Shown: positions 7,482-17,200 of the stretch, piece by piece
Layout: each line of letters opens with the position of its first letter
Position numbering within the stretch: the stretch's first letter is position 1
From: Micromonospora sp. RHAY321
Lineage (GTDB): Bacteria; Actinomycetota; Actinomycetes; Mycobacteriales; Micromonosporaceae
DNA length: 64,000 nt
Assembly (NCBI RefSeq): GCF_023896955.1
Contig: NZ_JAMHIW010000014.1
Location: forward strand, 62,001 to 126,000
Reading direction: 5' to 3'
Translations under genes and position numbers: made by a program
Notes under the pieces: generated by a model
Told to the model about the DNA's origin: nothing
The model's input: only the letters and a program-made list of their open reading frames with translations
Database searches by the model: none

Positions 7482-8039
7482 ATGCCCACGCCCACCAAGG
7501 GCCCCCGCCTCGGCGGCAGCCCCTCGCACGAGCGGCTGATGCTGGCCAACCTGGCGACCGCGCTGTTCCAGCACGGGAAGATCCAGACCACCGAGACGAA
7601 GGCCCGGCGGCTGCGCCCGCTGGCCGAGCAGCTCATCACCAAGGCCAAGCGCGGTGACCTCGCCTCGCGGCGGCGGGTGCTGGGTGTCGTCAAGGACAAG
7701 GACGTCGTCTACGCCCTGTTCGACCAGATCGCTCCGCGTTACTCCAACCGCCCCGGCGGTTACACCCGGATCGTGAAGACCGGTCCGCGCAAGGGTGACA
7801 ACGCTCCGATGGCCATCATCGAGCTGGTGGAGGAGCTTCAGGTCGCCGAGCCGAAGGCGAACAAGAAGACCGCCGCCCGCAAGGCCGCGCAGCAGGACAA
7901 GGTCGAGGCGCTCGCCCCCGACGAGGAGACCCCGCAGTCGGCCCCGGCCGACCAGGACTCCGAGCCGCCGGTGTCGGCGTCCGGTGACACCGCCGCCGCC
8001 CGCGAGGACAGCGACGAGGCCACCGAGAACAAGGCCTGA
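7482..8039 (+). CDS. rplQ: 50S ribosomal protein L17 (bL17) with extended tail
   Basis: Large-subunit protein near the peptide exit tunnel. Residues 1 to about 120 are a canonical L17 core (PTKGPRLGGSPSHERLMLANLATALF, TTETKARRLRPLAEQLITKAK). The remaining 60 or so residues are an Ala/Glu/Asp/Pro-rich acidic extension that looks disordered, common in actinobacterial L17 and of unknown role. GAGGAGC lies about 12 nt before the ATG. It is the last ribosomal gene of the operon; a hairpin at 8056-8082 follows. Confidence 0.96.
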   Translation: MPTPTKGPRLGGSPSHERLMLANLATALFQHGKIQTTETKARRLRPLAEQLITKAKRGDLASRRRVLGVVKDKDVVYALFDQIAPRYSNRPGGYTRIVKTGPRKGDNAPMAIIELVEELQVAEPKANKKTAARKAAQQDKVEALAPDEETPQSAPADQDSEPPVSASGDTAAAREDSDEATENKA

Positions 8040-8055
8040 TCAAGGGCAACGTCGG

Positions 8056-8082
8056 GCCCGGCACCCCATCGGGGTGTCGGGC
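8056..8082. terminator. Hairpin between rplQ and truA
   Basis: A 12-bp stem (8056-8067 with 8071-8082, one G-T wobble) with loop ATC begins 16 nt after the rplQ stop and ends 13 nt before the truA ribosome site. No T-tract follows. Partial terminator or mRNA-end stabiliser. Confidence 0.55.
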
Positions 8083-8106
8083 TCGACCCATAACTGGAGG
8101 TACGAG

Positions 8107-8937
8107 GTGGACGAGCGGATCCGGCTGCGGCTGGACGTCTCGTACGACGGCACCGGCTTCTCCGGCTGGGCCGCCCAGCCGACCCGGCGCACCGTCGCCG
8201 GGGTGCTCGTCGAGACCCTGGACCTGGTGCTCGGTGCCGGTACGGCCACCGGGTTGACCGTGGCCGGGCGGACCGATGCCGGCGTGCACGCCACCGGGCA
8301 GGTCTGCCACCTGGACCTTCCCGTCGACGTGTGGCGGCAGCACGAGGAGCGGCTGCTGCGCCGGCTGGCCCGGCTGCTCCCCACCGACGTGCGGGTGCGG
8401 GCGATGACCGAGATGCCCGCCGACTTCGACGCCCGGTTCTCGGCGACCTTCCGGCGCTACGAGTACCGGGTCACCGACGCGCGGTACGGCGCCGAGCCGC
8501 TGCGCCGGCACGAGGTGCTGGCCTGGCCGAAACCGCTGGATCTGGCCGCGCTGAACGCCGCGGCGGCCGGCCTGGTCGGTGAGCACGACTTCGCCGCGTA
8601 CTGCCGGCGCAAGGAGAACGCGACCACCCTGCGCGAGGTGACCCGGCTGGACTGGCGCCGCGACCCGGACGGTGTGCTGGTCGCCACCGTGCAGGCGGAC
8701 GCGTTCTGCCAGGCCATGGTGCGCAGCCTCGTGGGGGCGATGCTGGTGGCCGGGGACGGCCGCCGCCCGGTGGAGTGGCCGGGCAGCCTGCTCACCCGGC
8801 AGGAGCGGTCCAGTGAGGTGACCGTCGCCCCGGCGCACGGGCTGACCCTGGTCGAGGTCGGCTACCCGGCCGACCCGGCCGAGTACGCCCGCCGCGCCGA
8901 CCTCACCCGCCGGCTACGGGTCCCGGTCGAGGGCTGA
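8107..8937 (+). CDS. truA: tRNA pseudouridine(38-40) synthase TruA
   Basis: Converts uridines 38-40 of the tRNA anticodon arm to pseudouridine. The 276-residue product has the family signature LDVSYDGTGFSGWA near the N-terminus and the catalytic Asp in GRTDAGVHATGQV at about residue 58. The RYEYRV segment and the C-terminal FCQAMVRSLVGAML helix are also present. GTG at 8107 is preceded by GGAGG (8096-8100) at ideal spacing, which decides the start although the frame is open upstream. TruA commonly follows rplQ in actinobacteria. Confidence 0.95.
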   Translation: MDERIRLRLDVSYDGTGFSGWAAQPTRRTVAGVLVETLDLVLGAGTATGLTVAGRTDAGVHATGQVCHLDLPVDVWRQHEERLLRRLARLLPTDVRVRAMTEMPADFDARFSATFRRYEYRVTDARYGAEPLRRHEVLAWPKPLDLAALNAAAAGLVGEHDFAAYCRRKENATTLREVTRLDWRRDPDGVLVATVQADAFCQAMVRSLVGAMLVAGDGRRPVEWPGSLLTRQERSSEVTVAPAHGLTLVEVGYPADPAEYARRADLTRRLRVPVEG

Positions 8938-9011
8938 CACACCGACCGGGTCCGGGCGAGGGCTGGTCGCCGACGGCCGGTCCCGGTCGAGCGTTGGTCG
9001 CCGACGGTCGG

Positions 9012-10133
9012 TCAGTTGCCCGGCAGTCCACCGTCGCCGGTGTCGCCGCTCTGGGCTCCGCTGCTCTCCGTCGGCCCCGCGGTCGGTTGCCCGGCCGTGC
9101 CGCCGTCGGCCCGCTTCTGCAGCACACCCCGGCTGAGGTGCTGCTCGATCATGTCGAACAGGATCTCCCGGATCTTGGCGTCCCCGGACTTGACCGCCGC
9201 GCCGTCCGCGCGGACCACCAGCGCGTACGCCAGGTAGTGGCCGCGAACCTGCCACCCGACCCGCGCCGGGGCGGTGGCGATGACGTCACTGCCGTCGCCT
9301 TCGCTGCCGACGAGGCCCCGGAACCGGCCCTGCCGCTCGTCGAGCATCTGCCGGACCCGGTCCCGGGCGCGTTCCGCGCTGACCTTGTCGGTGAGGTTGA
9401 ACAAGCCGGTGGTGACCAGGTGGTCGCCGTCGGGGGTCCGCAGGGTGGCCCGGACCACCTGGTTGCAGCCGAGCCGGACCAGCAGGTCGGCCACCTCGTC
9501 GGTGGCGGCGACGGCGCAACTGCCGCTGGAGTGCGTCTTGAGGACCTGGTAGCCCGGCTGGCCGTCGGTGAGCTTCAGCTCCTTGCCGGGGAAGACCTCC
9601 TTGGCGGTGAGCGGAGCCTGGTCGGTGTCCCGGGAGTCGAGGTCCTGCCGCTCGTCGGGCGTGGGCGCGGCGGCGTTGGGCTGGAAGGTGGGCGTGGCCT
9701 GCGGCTGCGGGTCGCGATCCGCCAGCAGCGCGGCGGCGCCCAGACCGCAGAGCGCGAGCAGAACCAGCACGGCCGCGCCGCCGATCAGCACCTGCCAGAG
9801 TCGACCGCCGGTACGCCCCGGTGTCGGTTCGATCGGCTGCGCCGAGGTGTAGACCTGGTCGCGCGGCGCGGCGGGCGGGATGTCGGCACGAGCCGGCGGG
9901 ACGTCTTCTCGGGCCGGCGGGAGGTCGGCACGGGCCGGCGGCGGTTGGGACGACGGCAGCGCGATCTGGTTCGGTCGACGCAGCGATGGGGTGGGGAAGC
10001 GCGACGGAGAGGGCCCGGCGGGCGGGGGCGTGCCGCCGCGCACGGCCAGGTCGGACCCGGGCTCCGGGTACTCCTCGAAGACGTCCTCATCGGACTCGTA
10101 CCGATACACCATGTCGCCCAGAGTAGGAGCCAT
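9012..10133 (-). CDS. Hypothetical single-pass membrane protein
   Basis: A 373-residue protein with no recognised family. It has an acidic N-terminus (YESDEDVFEEYPEPG), a Pro/Arg-rich cytosolic stretch with three PPARxDx heptads, and one strong transmembrane helix (about residues 118-140, VLIGGAAVLVLLALCGLGAAALL). A roughly 230-residue domain, presumably outside the cell, follows and ends in a Gly/Ser/Thr-rich tail. The outer domain has two cysteines (GSCAVAATDEVADLLVRLGC) that could form a disulfide. The start chosen is ATG at 10133, with AAAGGG just upstream; ATG at 10112 is an alternative. The gene is divergent from the methyltransferase and convergent with truA. Function unknown. Confidence 0.75.
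   Translation of the reverse strand: MAPTLGDMVYRYESDEDVFEEYPEPGSDLAVRGGTPPPAGPSPSRFPTPSLRRPNQIALPSSQPPPARADLPPAREDVPPARADIPPAAPRDQVYTSAQPIEPTPGRTGGRLWQVLIGGAAVLVLLALCGLGAAALLADRDPQPQATPTFQPNAAAPTPDERQDLDSRDTDQAPLTAKEVFPGKELKLTDGQPGYQVLKTHSSGSCAVAATDEVADLLVRLGCNQVVRATLRTPDGDHLVTTGLFNLTDKVSAERARDRVRQMLDERQGRFRGLVGSEGDGSDVIATAPARVGWQVRGHYLAYALVVRADGAAVKSGDAKIREILFDMIEQHLSRGVLQKRADGGTAGQPTAGPTESSGAQSGDTGDGGLPGN
9874..9936. repeat. Three tandem 21-bp repeats
   Basis: Three imperfect 21-bp units (9874-9894, 9895-9915, 9916-9936) within the hypothetical membrane protein gene. On the minus strand they encode the heptads PPARADL, PPAREDV and PPARADI. Copy number is likely to vary between relatives. 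Confidence 0.75.
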
Positions 10134-10214
10134 TGTCCCTTTAGGGGGTAATAACGGGAAATGTGTGCGTGGGCCGTGTCGTGGCCTGCCCGGGCCGGTG
10201 CGAGAATTGCCGGC

Positions 10215-10820
10215 GTGACCGGCGACCACTACTTCACCGCTCAGCCCGCCAGCGATGCCCCGGCGCGCGAGGTCGAGTTCTCCGTGGCCGGCCGCGACTA
10301 CCGGCTCGCCTCGGCCGGCGGCGTCTTCTCCGCCAGCCGACTCGACCCGGGCACCGCCGTGCTCCTGCGCAAGGCCGAGCTGCCCACCGCCGACACCACC
10401 GGCGACCTGCTCGACCTCGGCTGCGGGTTCGGGCCGATCGCCTCCGTGCTGGCCGACGCGGCGCCGTCGAGCACCGTCTGGGCGGTCGACGTCAACGCCC
10501 GCGCCCGCGAGCTGACCGCGGCCAACGCGGCCCGGGTCGGCGCCGCCGACCGGGTCCGGGTCAGCGCGCCGGACGACGTGCCGGCCGAGATCCGCTTCGC
10601 CCAGCTCTGGTCCAACCCCCCGATCCGGATCGGCAAGGACGGGCTGCACGACCTGCTGCTGCGCTGGCTGCCCCGGCTCGCCCCGGACGGCGTCGGTTGG
10701 CTGGTGGTCGCCCGGCACCTCGGCGGCGACTCGCTGCACCGGTGGCTCATCGACCAGGGTTGGCAGGTCGAGCGGTGCGCCAGCCAGAAGGGCTTCCGGG
10801 TGCTGCGGGTCACCCGGTAA
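10215..10820 (+). CDS. RsmC-like class I SAM-dependent methyltransferase
   Basis: A 201-residue methyltransferase of the MTS family to which 16S rRNA G1207 methylase RsmC belongs. It shows the SAM-binding motif LLDLGCGFGPIASVLA (about residues 66-81), the acidic VWAVDVNARA strand, and the catalytic-type SNPPIRIGKDGLHDLL (NPPI/Y motif, about residues 137-152). It has only the C-terminal catalytic half of E. coli RsmC, as is usual in actinobacteria. GTG at 10215 is preferred: GAGAAT lies seven bases upstream, suggesting a leaderless mRNA. A methyltransferase acting on rRNA or another nucleic acid is likely; the exact site is not shown by the sequence. Confidence 0.85.
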   Translation: MTGDHYFTAQPASDAPAREVEFSVAGRDYRLASAGGVFSASRLDPGTAVLLRKAELPTADTTGDLLDLGCGFGPIASVLADAAPSSTVWAVDVNARARELTAANAARVGAADRVRVSAPDDVPAEIRFAQLWSNPPIRIGKDGLHDLLLRWLPRLAPDGVGWLVVARHLGGDSLHRWLIDQGWQVERCASQKGFRVLRVTR

Positions 10821-10860
10821 TTGGATGTCCCCCCGGCCCGCGCTGGGGCAGGATCCCGGC

Positions 10861-12540
10861 GTGGGATACGTGGACGTGGCAGCGGTCGGGCACATCCTGC
10901 CCGACGGTCGGGAACTCTTCGCCGACGTGTCGTTCCGGGTCGGTGAGGGCAGCAAGGTCGCCCTTGTCGGGCCGAACGGCGCGGGTAAGACGACGTTGCT
11001 GCGGATGGTCGCCGGCGACCTGCCGGTGCGTACCGGCGCCGTCGCGCGGGCCGGCGGACTGGGCGTGATGCGCCAGTTCATCGGCATGATCGGCGACGAG
11101 TCGACGCTGGCCGACCTGGCGCTGTCGCTGGCCCCGCCGCCGCTGCGCGAGGCCGGTCGCCGGCTCGGCGAGACCGAGGCGGCCATGCGGGCGGCCGAGG
11201 TCCGCGGCAAGTACAGCACCGCCGCCGGCAAGGCCCAGCTGGCGTACGCCGACGCGCTGGGCGCCTGGGGCGAGGCCGGCGGGTACGACGCCGAGGTGCT
11301 CTTCGACACCGTCGCCACCATCGTGCTCGACCAGCCCTGGGACGGTGTCCGGGACCGGCCGGTCCGCACCCTCTCCGGTGGACAGCAGAAGCGCTTCGCG
11401 CTGGAGCTGCTGCTGCGCGGCCCCGACGAGGTGCTGCTGCTCGACGAGCCGGACAACTTCCTCGACGTGCCCGGCAAGCGCTGGCTGGAGGCGCGCCTGC
11501 GCGAGTCGACCAAGTCGGTGCTCTACGTCTCGCACGACCGCGAACTGCTGGCCCAGACCGCCGACCGGGTGGTCGCCGTGGAGGGCGGCAGCGCCTGGGT
11601 GCACCCGGGTGGCTTCGCCAGCTGGTACGAGGCGCGGGTGGCCCGGCACGCCCGCCTCGACGAGCTGCGCCGCCGCTGGGACGAGGAACATCAGAAGCTG
11701 CGCGAGCTGATGCTGATGTACAAGCAGAAGGCGGCGTACAACGACGGGCTGGCCTCGCGGTACCAGGCCGCGCAGACCCGGCTGCGCAAGTTCGAGGAGG
11801 CCGGGCCGCCGCCCGTACCGCCGAAGGACCAGGACATCCGGATGCGACTGACCGGCGGGCGGACCGGCAAGCGCGCGGTCGTCTGCCAGCAGCTGGAGCT
11901 CGACGGCCTGACCTACCCCTTCGACCTGGAGATCTGGTACGGAGACCGGGTGGCGGTGCTGGGTGCCAACGGCACCGGCAAGTCGCACTTCCTGCGGCTG
12001 CTGGCCCGCGGTGGCACCGACCCGGACCCGGCCAACGGGCCGGTCGACGGCGCGGGCGCGCTCGCGCCGGTGGCGCACGACGGCACGGCGCGACTCGGCG
12101 CACGCGTGCGCCCCGGGCACTTCTCCCAGACCCACGACCGTCCGGAGCTGATGTCGAAGACGCTGGTCGAGATCCTCTGGCGGGGCGACGAGCACCGGAC
12201 CGGGATGGACCGGCACGCGGCGATGGGGGTGCTCAGCCGCTACGAGCTGGCCGCGCAGGGCGACCAGCGCTTCGGCACCCTCTCCGGCGGGCAGCAGGCC
12301 CGTTTCCTGGTGCTGCTGCTGGAGCTGTCCGGGGCGACCCTGCTGCTGCTGGACGAGCCGACCGACAACCTCGACCTGGCCAGCGCCGAGGCGCTGGAGG
12401 CGGGCCTGAACGCGTTCGAGGGGACCGTGATCGCGGTTACCCACGACCGTTGGTTCACGCGCTCCTTCGACCGGTTCGTGCTGTTCCGGGGTGACAGCGA
12501 GGTGGTGGAGACACCGGAGCCGGTCTGGGACGTCGGCTGA
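10861..12540 (+). CDS. ABC-F family ATP-binding protein
   Basis: A 559-residue duplicated ATPase without membrane segments. The first nucleotide-binding domain has Walker A GPNGAGKTT (about 37-45), signature LSGGQQ (about 171) and Walker B LLLLDEPDNFLD. The second has GANGTGKS (about 368), LSGGQQ (about 475) and LLLLDEPTDNLD. A charged helical linker with EEHQKLRELMLMYKQKA joins them, as in ABC-F proteins. These act on the ribosomal E site as translation factors or as antibiotic-resistance proteins; which one applies here cannot be told. GTG at 10861 is preferred, with CAGGAT six bases upstream (leaderless); ATG at 10825 is possible. Confidence 0.9.
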   Translation: MGYVDVAAVGHILPDGRELFADVSFRVGEGSKVALVGPNGAGKTTLLRMVAGDLPVRTGAVARAGGLGVMRQFIGMIGDESTLADLALSLAPPPLREAGRRLGETEAAMRAAEVRGKYSTAAGKAQLAYADALGAWGEAGGYDAEVLFDTVATIVLDQPWDGVRDRPVRTLSGGQQKRFALELLLRGPDEVLLLDEPDNFLDVPGKRWLEARLRESTKSVLYVSHDRELLAQTADRVVAVEGGSAWVHPGGFASWYEARVARHARLDELRRRWDEEHQKLRELMLMYKQKAAYNDGLASRYQAAQTRLRKFEEAGPPPVPPKDQDIRMRLTGGRTGKRAVVCQQLELDGLTYPFDLEIWYGDRVAVLGANGTGKSHFLRLLARGGTDPDPANGPVDGAGALAPVAHDGTARLGARVRPGHFSQTHDRPELMSKTLVEILWRGDEHRTGMDRHAAMGVLSRYELAAQGDQRFGTLSGGQQARFLVLLLELSGATLLLLDEPTDNLDLASAEALEAGLNAFEGTVIAVTHDRWFTRSFDRFVLFRGDSEVVETPEPVWDVG

Positions 12541-12603
12541 GCGAAGGGACGGGCCGCTCTGCGCACGGCAGGAGTTGACAGGTGGCCCGTCCCTGCTCAG
12601 GCA

Positions 12604-12609
12604 TAGGGT
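12604..12609 (+). promoter_or_regulatory. -10 element of a leaderless promoter (aldo/keto reductase)
   Basis: TAGGGT lies 7 bases before the GTG at 12617. With no ribosome site present, transcription would begin at or next to the start codon, the leaderless pattern common in actinobacteria. Confidence 0.55.
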
Positions 12610-12616
12610 GGATCTC

Positions 12617-13570
12617 GTGACTGAGATGACCTATCGCCGGCTGGGCGACTCCGGGCTCGTGGTGTCCGTCGTCGGGATCGGCTGCAACAACTTCGGCCGC
12701 AAGCTCGACCTCGACGGCACCCAGGCGGTGGTGGACGCCGCCCTGGACGCCGGGATCACCCTCTTCGACACCGCCGACATCTACGGCGAGCCGCAGGGCG
12801 GCTCCGAGGAACTGCTCGGGCAGGCGCTCAAGGGACGCCGGGACGACGTGGTGGTGGCCACCAAGTTCGGCATGGACATGAACGGCCTGAACGGGCCGGA
12901 CTTCGGCGCCCGGGGATCGCGGCGCTACATCGCCCGCGCGGTCGAGGCGTCGCTGCGCCGGCTCGGCACCGACTACATCGACCTCTACCAGGTGCACGAG
13001 CCCGACCCGGGCACCCCGATCGACGAGACGCTGGCGGCCCTGGACGACCTGGTCCGCGACGGCAAGGTGCGCTACCTGGGCAACTCCAACTTCACCGGCT
13101 GGCAGATCGCCGACGCGGACTGGGTCGCCTCGTCCAACGGCCGGGCACGGTTCATCAGCGCGCAGAACCACTACAACCTGCTGCAGCGGTCCGTGGAGAC
13201 CGAGGTGATCCCGGCGTGTGAGCGGTTCGGGCTCGGCATGCTGCCGTTCTTCCCGCTCGCCAACGGCCTGCTCACCGGCAAGTACCGGCGCGGCGCGCAG
13301 CCGCCGGCCGGCAGCCGACTCTCCGGCGGCGGGCGGTACGCCGAGCGCTTCGCCGCCGCCGACTGGGACACCATCGAGGCGATCGAGGCGTACGCGGCCG
13401 AGCGAGGGTTGACCATGCTCCAGGTGGCGATCGGTGGGCTGGCCGCCCAGCCGGCGGTTAGCTCGGTGATCGCGGGCGCCACCACGCCCGAGCAGGTGCA
13501 CGACAACGCCGCCGCCGGCACCTGGGAGCCCACGGACGAGGACCTGGCGGCGCTGAGCGCCATCCTCTGA
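12617..13570 (+). CDS. Aldo/keto reductase
   Basis: A 317-residue NADP-dependent oxidoreductase of the aldo/keto reductase superfamily (TIM barrel), acting on carbonyl compounds in the cytoplasm. The catalytic tetrad is visible: Asp and Tyr in LFDTADIYG, Lys in VVATKFG, and His in LYQVHEPD. NADP contacts are expected in the GNSNFTG and VSSVIAGATTPEQV segments. It resembles the YajO/YghZ-like group most closely, but the substrate is unknown. GTG at 12617 is chosen for its spacing from TAGGGT. It is monocistronic and converges on the next gene across a perfect terminator hairpin. Confidence 0.88.
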   Translation: MTEMTYRRLGDSGLVVSVVGIGCNNFGRKLDLDGTQAVVDAALDAGITLFDTADIYGEPQGGSEELLGQALKGRRDDVVVATKFGMDMNGLNGPDFGARGSRRYIARAVEASLRRLGTDYIDLYQVHEPDPGTPIDETLAALDDLVRDGKVRYLGNSNFTGWQIADADWVASSNGRARFISAQNHYNLLQRSVETEVIPACERFGLGMLPFFPLANGLLTGKYRRGAQPPAGSRLSGGGRYAERFAAADWDTIEAIEAYAAERGLTMLQVAIGGLAAQPAVSSVIAGATTPEQVHDNAAAGTWEPTDEDLAALSAIL

Positions 13571-13615
13571 CGACCGCGTCGACGGGCGGCTGTGCCGCCC
13601 CGGCCGTCGCCCGGA

Positions 13616-13662
13616 CACGACGGAGGGCCGGACCGTGCGGGACGGTCCGGCCCTCCGTCGTG
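13616..13662. terminator. Perfect 21-bp bidirectional terminator hairpin
   Basis: Positions 13616-13636 and 13642-13662 are perfectly complementary around a GCGGG loop. It lies between the convergent aldo/keto reductase and the secreted-protein gene, so it most likely terminates both transcripts. Confidence 0.8.
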
Positions 13663-13688
13663 GCGGGGCGTCGCAGCGCCCCGGGTGG

Positions 13689-14219
13689 TCAACTGGTTCG
13701 GCGTCGGCTGAACAGCATGGGCACCGCCACCGCCAGCGCGGTCAACACCAGGGCGGCCAGTGCGACCGGCCACCACCACGTGCTTCCCTCCGCCCGGTCG
13801 GCCGGGGCCGGTGCCGTCACGGCGACCGGTGCGGGCGCCGGAGGTGACTGCGCCGGCCGTGCCTGGATCTCGGCGGCGGCCTGACCGGCGTTCGGCGCCG
13901 GGGCCTTCACCGTCACCCGCCACGTGCCGGGGGAGAGCACGGGGCCGCTGCTGTAGAAGCCCTGTCCCTCGGGTTGCGGTTCCAGTTGGACCGGGCCGAG
14001 CCGCCGCCCCTCCGGGCCGGTGCCCGTGAGGGTCAACCGCACTGGCTTGTCCAGCCGGTGCCCGTCGGCGTACGTGGCCTGCACGGTCACCCCGTCGGCC
14101 CCGTCGCCGGCCACGGTCAGCTTGAGCTTGCCGGTGTGCGCCGCGGCCGGCGCGGCGGCGGACAGGACCAGGGCCAGTCCGACGAGCAGGGCGGCGAACC
14201 CCTTGCGGATACGCGTCAC
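13689..14219 (-). CDS. Secreted, C-terminally anchored protein with mature N-terminal His
   Basis: A 176-residue protein. Residues 1-27 are a clear signal peptide (basic MTRIRKG, hydrophobic core, AAA cleavage site), so the mature protein would begin at His28 (HTGKLKLTV). A beta-rich domain of about 80 residues follows, with ADGHRLDKPVRLTLTG and LSPGTWRVTVKAP. A Pro/Ala linker leads to a C-terminal transmembrane helix with RRRTS. A mature N-terminal His and an IgG-like fold recall CopC/YtkA-type copper proteins, but this is weak resemblance. The start is GTG at 14219 with GAGGAGAGG upstream. It lies downstream of the large ThuA gene, separated by a terminator. Confidence 0.75.
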   Translation of the reverse strand: MTRIRKGFAALLVGLALVLSAAAPAAAHTGKLKLTVAGDGADGVTVQATYADGHRLDKPVRLTLTGTGPEGRRLGPVQLEPQPEGQGFYSSGPVLSPGTWRVTVKAPAPNAGQAAAEIQARPAQSPPAPAPVAVTAPAPADRAEGSTWWWPVALAALVLTALAVAVPMLFSRRRTS

Positions 14220-14244
14220 GGACCTCTCCTCACTGCGGATGAGG

Positions 14245-14284
14245 GAGGCCCCTCCCCGGCGCCGGAGCGTCGGGGAGGGGCCTC
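14245..14284. terminator. Perfect 14-bp terminator hairpin after the ThuA gene
   Basis: 14245-14258 pairs perfectly with 14271-14284 (12-nt loop), beginning 6 nt past the stop of the large minus-strand gene. It overlaps the leader of the next minus-strand gene, so it may also limit read-through into it. Confidence 0.7.
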
Positions 14285-14290
14285 GTCGGA

Positions 14291-17200
14291 TCAGAGCTGG
14301 CGACCGGGGGCGAGCCGGGTGGCGTCGCCACCGAGCCGACCGGTGCCCTTGACGGGCTCGCCGTCGTTCGCCTTCACCCCGGCCTTGCTAGCCGCGCCGC
14401 CGAGCCGGACGATCATGGCGTCGGCGTCCCGGACGAGGACGTCCCGGATCTCGGCCTCGGACACCAGGGCGGCGTTCGTGGCGAGGGTCCGGAAATCGGT
14501 GAGCTGCTTGACCGCCTTCGTGTCGTTGCCCGACGCCTCGGCCTTCCGAGCCGCGTCGAGCTTCGCCGTCAACTGCTTGTGCGCGTTGGCCGACAGCCGC
14601 GACGTCGCCTTGAACCGGTCCAGCAGGTTCTGCATGTCCCGGAACGAGGTGGTGACGAAGAACCGGACCTCCGAGGTGGTCGTGTTGCCCGCCTTGTCGG
14701 TCGCGGTCACGGTCAGCTCGTGCAGGCCGAGCGGCAGCTCGTACATGGCCTGCAGGGTGCCGCTGGCGTACGGCCGGCCGTCCAGGTCGCCGACCACGCT
14801 CGCGATGCCCGAGGTGGGGTCGACGGCCTGCCAGGACACCCGGAGGTCCTGGCTGTCCCCGTAGAGCTGGCCGTCGGCGATCCCGGACACCAGCAGCGTC
14901 GGCTTGGTGCCGTCGATGCGCAGCACCGCCGACTTGAGCGTCTCGGCGTTGCCCGCCTTGTCGGTGGCCCGGAACAGCAGCTCGTGCTGCCCGTCACCGG
15001 TCACCTCGACCGGCGTCGTGTACGGCGTCCACGCGCCACCGTCCAGCGACCACTCCACCGCCTTGACCCCGGAACCGGCATCGGTCGAGGTCAGCACGAC
15101 GGGGATCGTCCCGTCGTGCCAGCCGGCGTCGTTCGCGGGAGCGAACGACGCCGAGGTGACCGGCGCGGTGGCATCGATCTTGACCGTGACGGTCTTCGTC
15201 GACTCCACGTTGCCCGCCTCGTCGGTCGAGCGGAACCGCAGCTCGTGCTCGCCGTCGCCGCTGACCGCCACCGGAGCGGTGTAGTCCGTCCAGGTGGTGG
15301 CCCCGTCCAACTGGTACGCCGTGCCGGCCAAACCACTGCCGCCGGCCTCGTCGGCGCCGGTCAGGGTGACCGTCACCGGCCCCGTGTACCACCCGTCGGT
15401 CGGGGTGCCGGAGACCGCCGCCGTGGTCACCGGCGCGGTCGTGTCGGCCGCCTCGGTGCTGAGCCGGAAGTAGTCGAACCCGGCGGTCTTCGAGGCGGTC
15501 TGGTTGGCACCGAGGGTGAACAGCCCGACCTTCGGGGTGGCCCCGACCGCGGCGTTGGTGAGCGCCGTCAACGCGGTCCAGGTCGTCCCGTCGGCCGAGT
15601 ACGACGCGGTGAAGGTGTCGCCACTGCGGGCCAGCCGCAGGTACCACACCGCACCCGTCAGGTTCGCCGCCTCCGGCTGCGGGTTCTGGACCGCCCCGCC
15701 GATCTCGCTGCGGAACTCGATCCGCCGCGTCACCGGCTGACCGGCCTGGTTGTCCGCGATGTAGTCGAACTTCAGGTAGTTGTCGTCGTCGGCCTGCACG
15801 ATCAGGCCGGCCTGCTGGTACTGCTCGTTCAGCAGGCTGCCGTCGACCTTCGTCTCCAGGGTCCAGTCGCCCGAGGGCGCGGTCTGGAGGATGAAGTTCT
15901 TCGGCCCGGTGTTGTCGCCGCCGTAGATGTCACCGTTGGGCACGTCGATCCGCAGCGCGCCACCGGTGACCCGGTAACCGTTCGGGTCCTCCCGCAGGAT
16001 CGCGTTCCAGCGGCACTTGTCCAGCGTGCCACCGGTGAACTCGTCCGACGGGTCGACCGGGCCGGCCGGGGCGTCCGGCGTGACCTGGAACGAGTCGAAG
16101 GCGGCGTCGACCACCGGTGCCTCGGTGCCGCCGTTGAGCGCGAAGACCCCGATCCTCGGGTTGGTGATGCCAGCGAGCGCGGCCGAGCGGCCGGCCGGGG
16201 TGAAGGTCTGCCCGTCGGCCGAGACGGCCGCCGTCAGGTTCGTCCCGTCGCTGGTGATCCGCAGGTACACGGTGTCACCCGCCGGCGCGGCGACGCTGTC
16301 GGCAGCCTCGTTGCGAGGCGTGCCGGCCGTCTCCCGGATGAACTCCACCCGCCGGCTGCCGTTGTACAGCAGGTCCAGCTTGGCGTAGTTGTCGTCGTCG
16401 CCGTACACCAGCAGGCCAGCCTGCTGGTAGTTGGCCGTCACCGGCAGGGTGACCTTGGTGGTCATCTCCCAGGGGCCGGTCGGAGCCGCCTGAAGCACCA
16501 GGTTGGTGGCGTCGTTGCGGGCGCCGTAGAGGTCACCCACCGCGGTGGGCAGCCGCAGCGCGCCCCCGGAGACCGAGTAGAGCTGGTTCTCCCGGACCAC
16601 GCTGGTCCACCGTGCCTTGTCGAGGCTCGTGCCGTTGAAGTCGTCCGAGCGCGCCCCGAAGCAGGACGTGTCCGGAGCGTCGACCCGTACCGGCACGGTC
16701 GCGTACGACTTGGCGCCCTTGCTGTCGGTCACCGTGAGGGTCGCGGTGAACGTGCCCGGGCTGGTGTACGTGTGGCTGGCGTCCACAGTGGTCGCCGTGC
16801 CGCCGTCACCGAAGTCCCAGGCGTACGTCAGCGGGGTGTCGCCCTCGGCGTCGGTGGCCGTGCCGTCGAACGCGACGGTGACCGGCGCGGTGCCGGTCGC
16901 CGGGCTGGCGGTGGCGCTCACCGTCGGCGGAGCGTTCTCGGTGACTCCTCGGCCGAGGAAGTCCATCCAGTTGACGTTGAGCAGCGACCCCGCGCCGCCG
17001 TTCGGGTCCCGGGCGACGAAGTACAGCGTGCCGCTTCCGGCGCCGGTCACCGGCGCGGTCACGTCCGTGTACGTCTGCCACCCGCCGGTGCCCGGCACGG
17101 TGGCCGTGGCGACCACCGGTCCGTCGACCGCTCCGACGCGGACCTCGATCCGGCCGCCGGAGACGGCCGAGGCGGCCCGGAACCGGATGTCGGTGATGTT

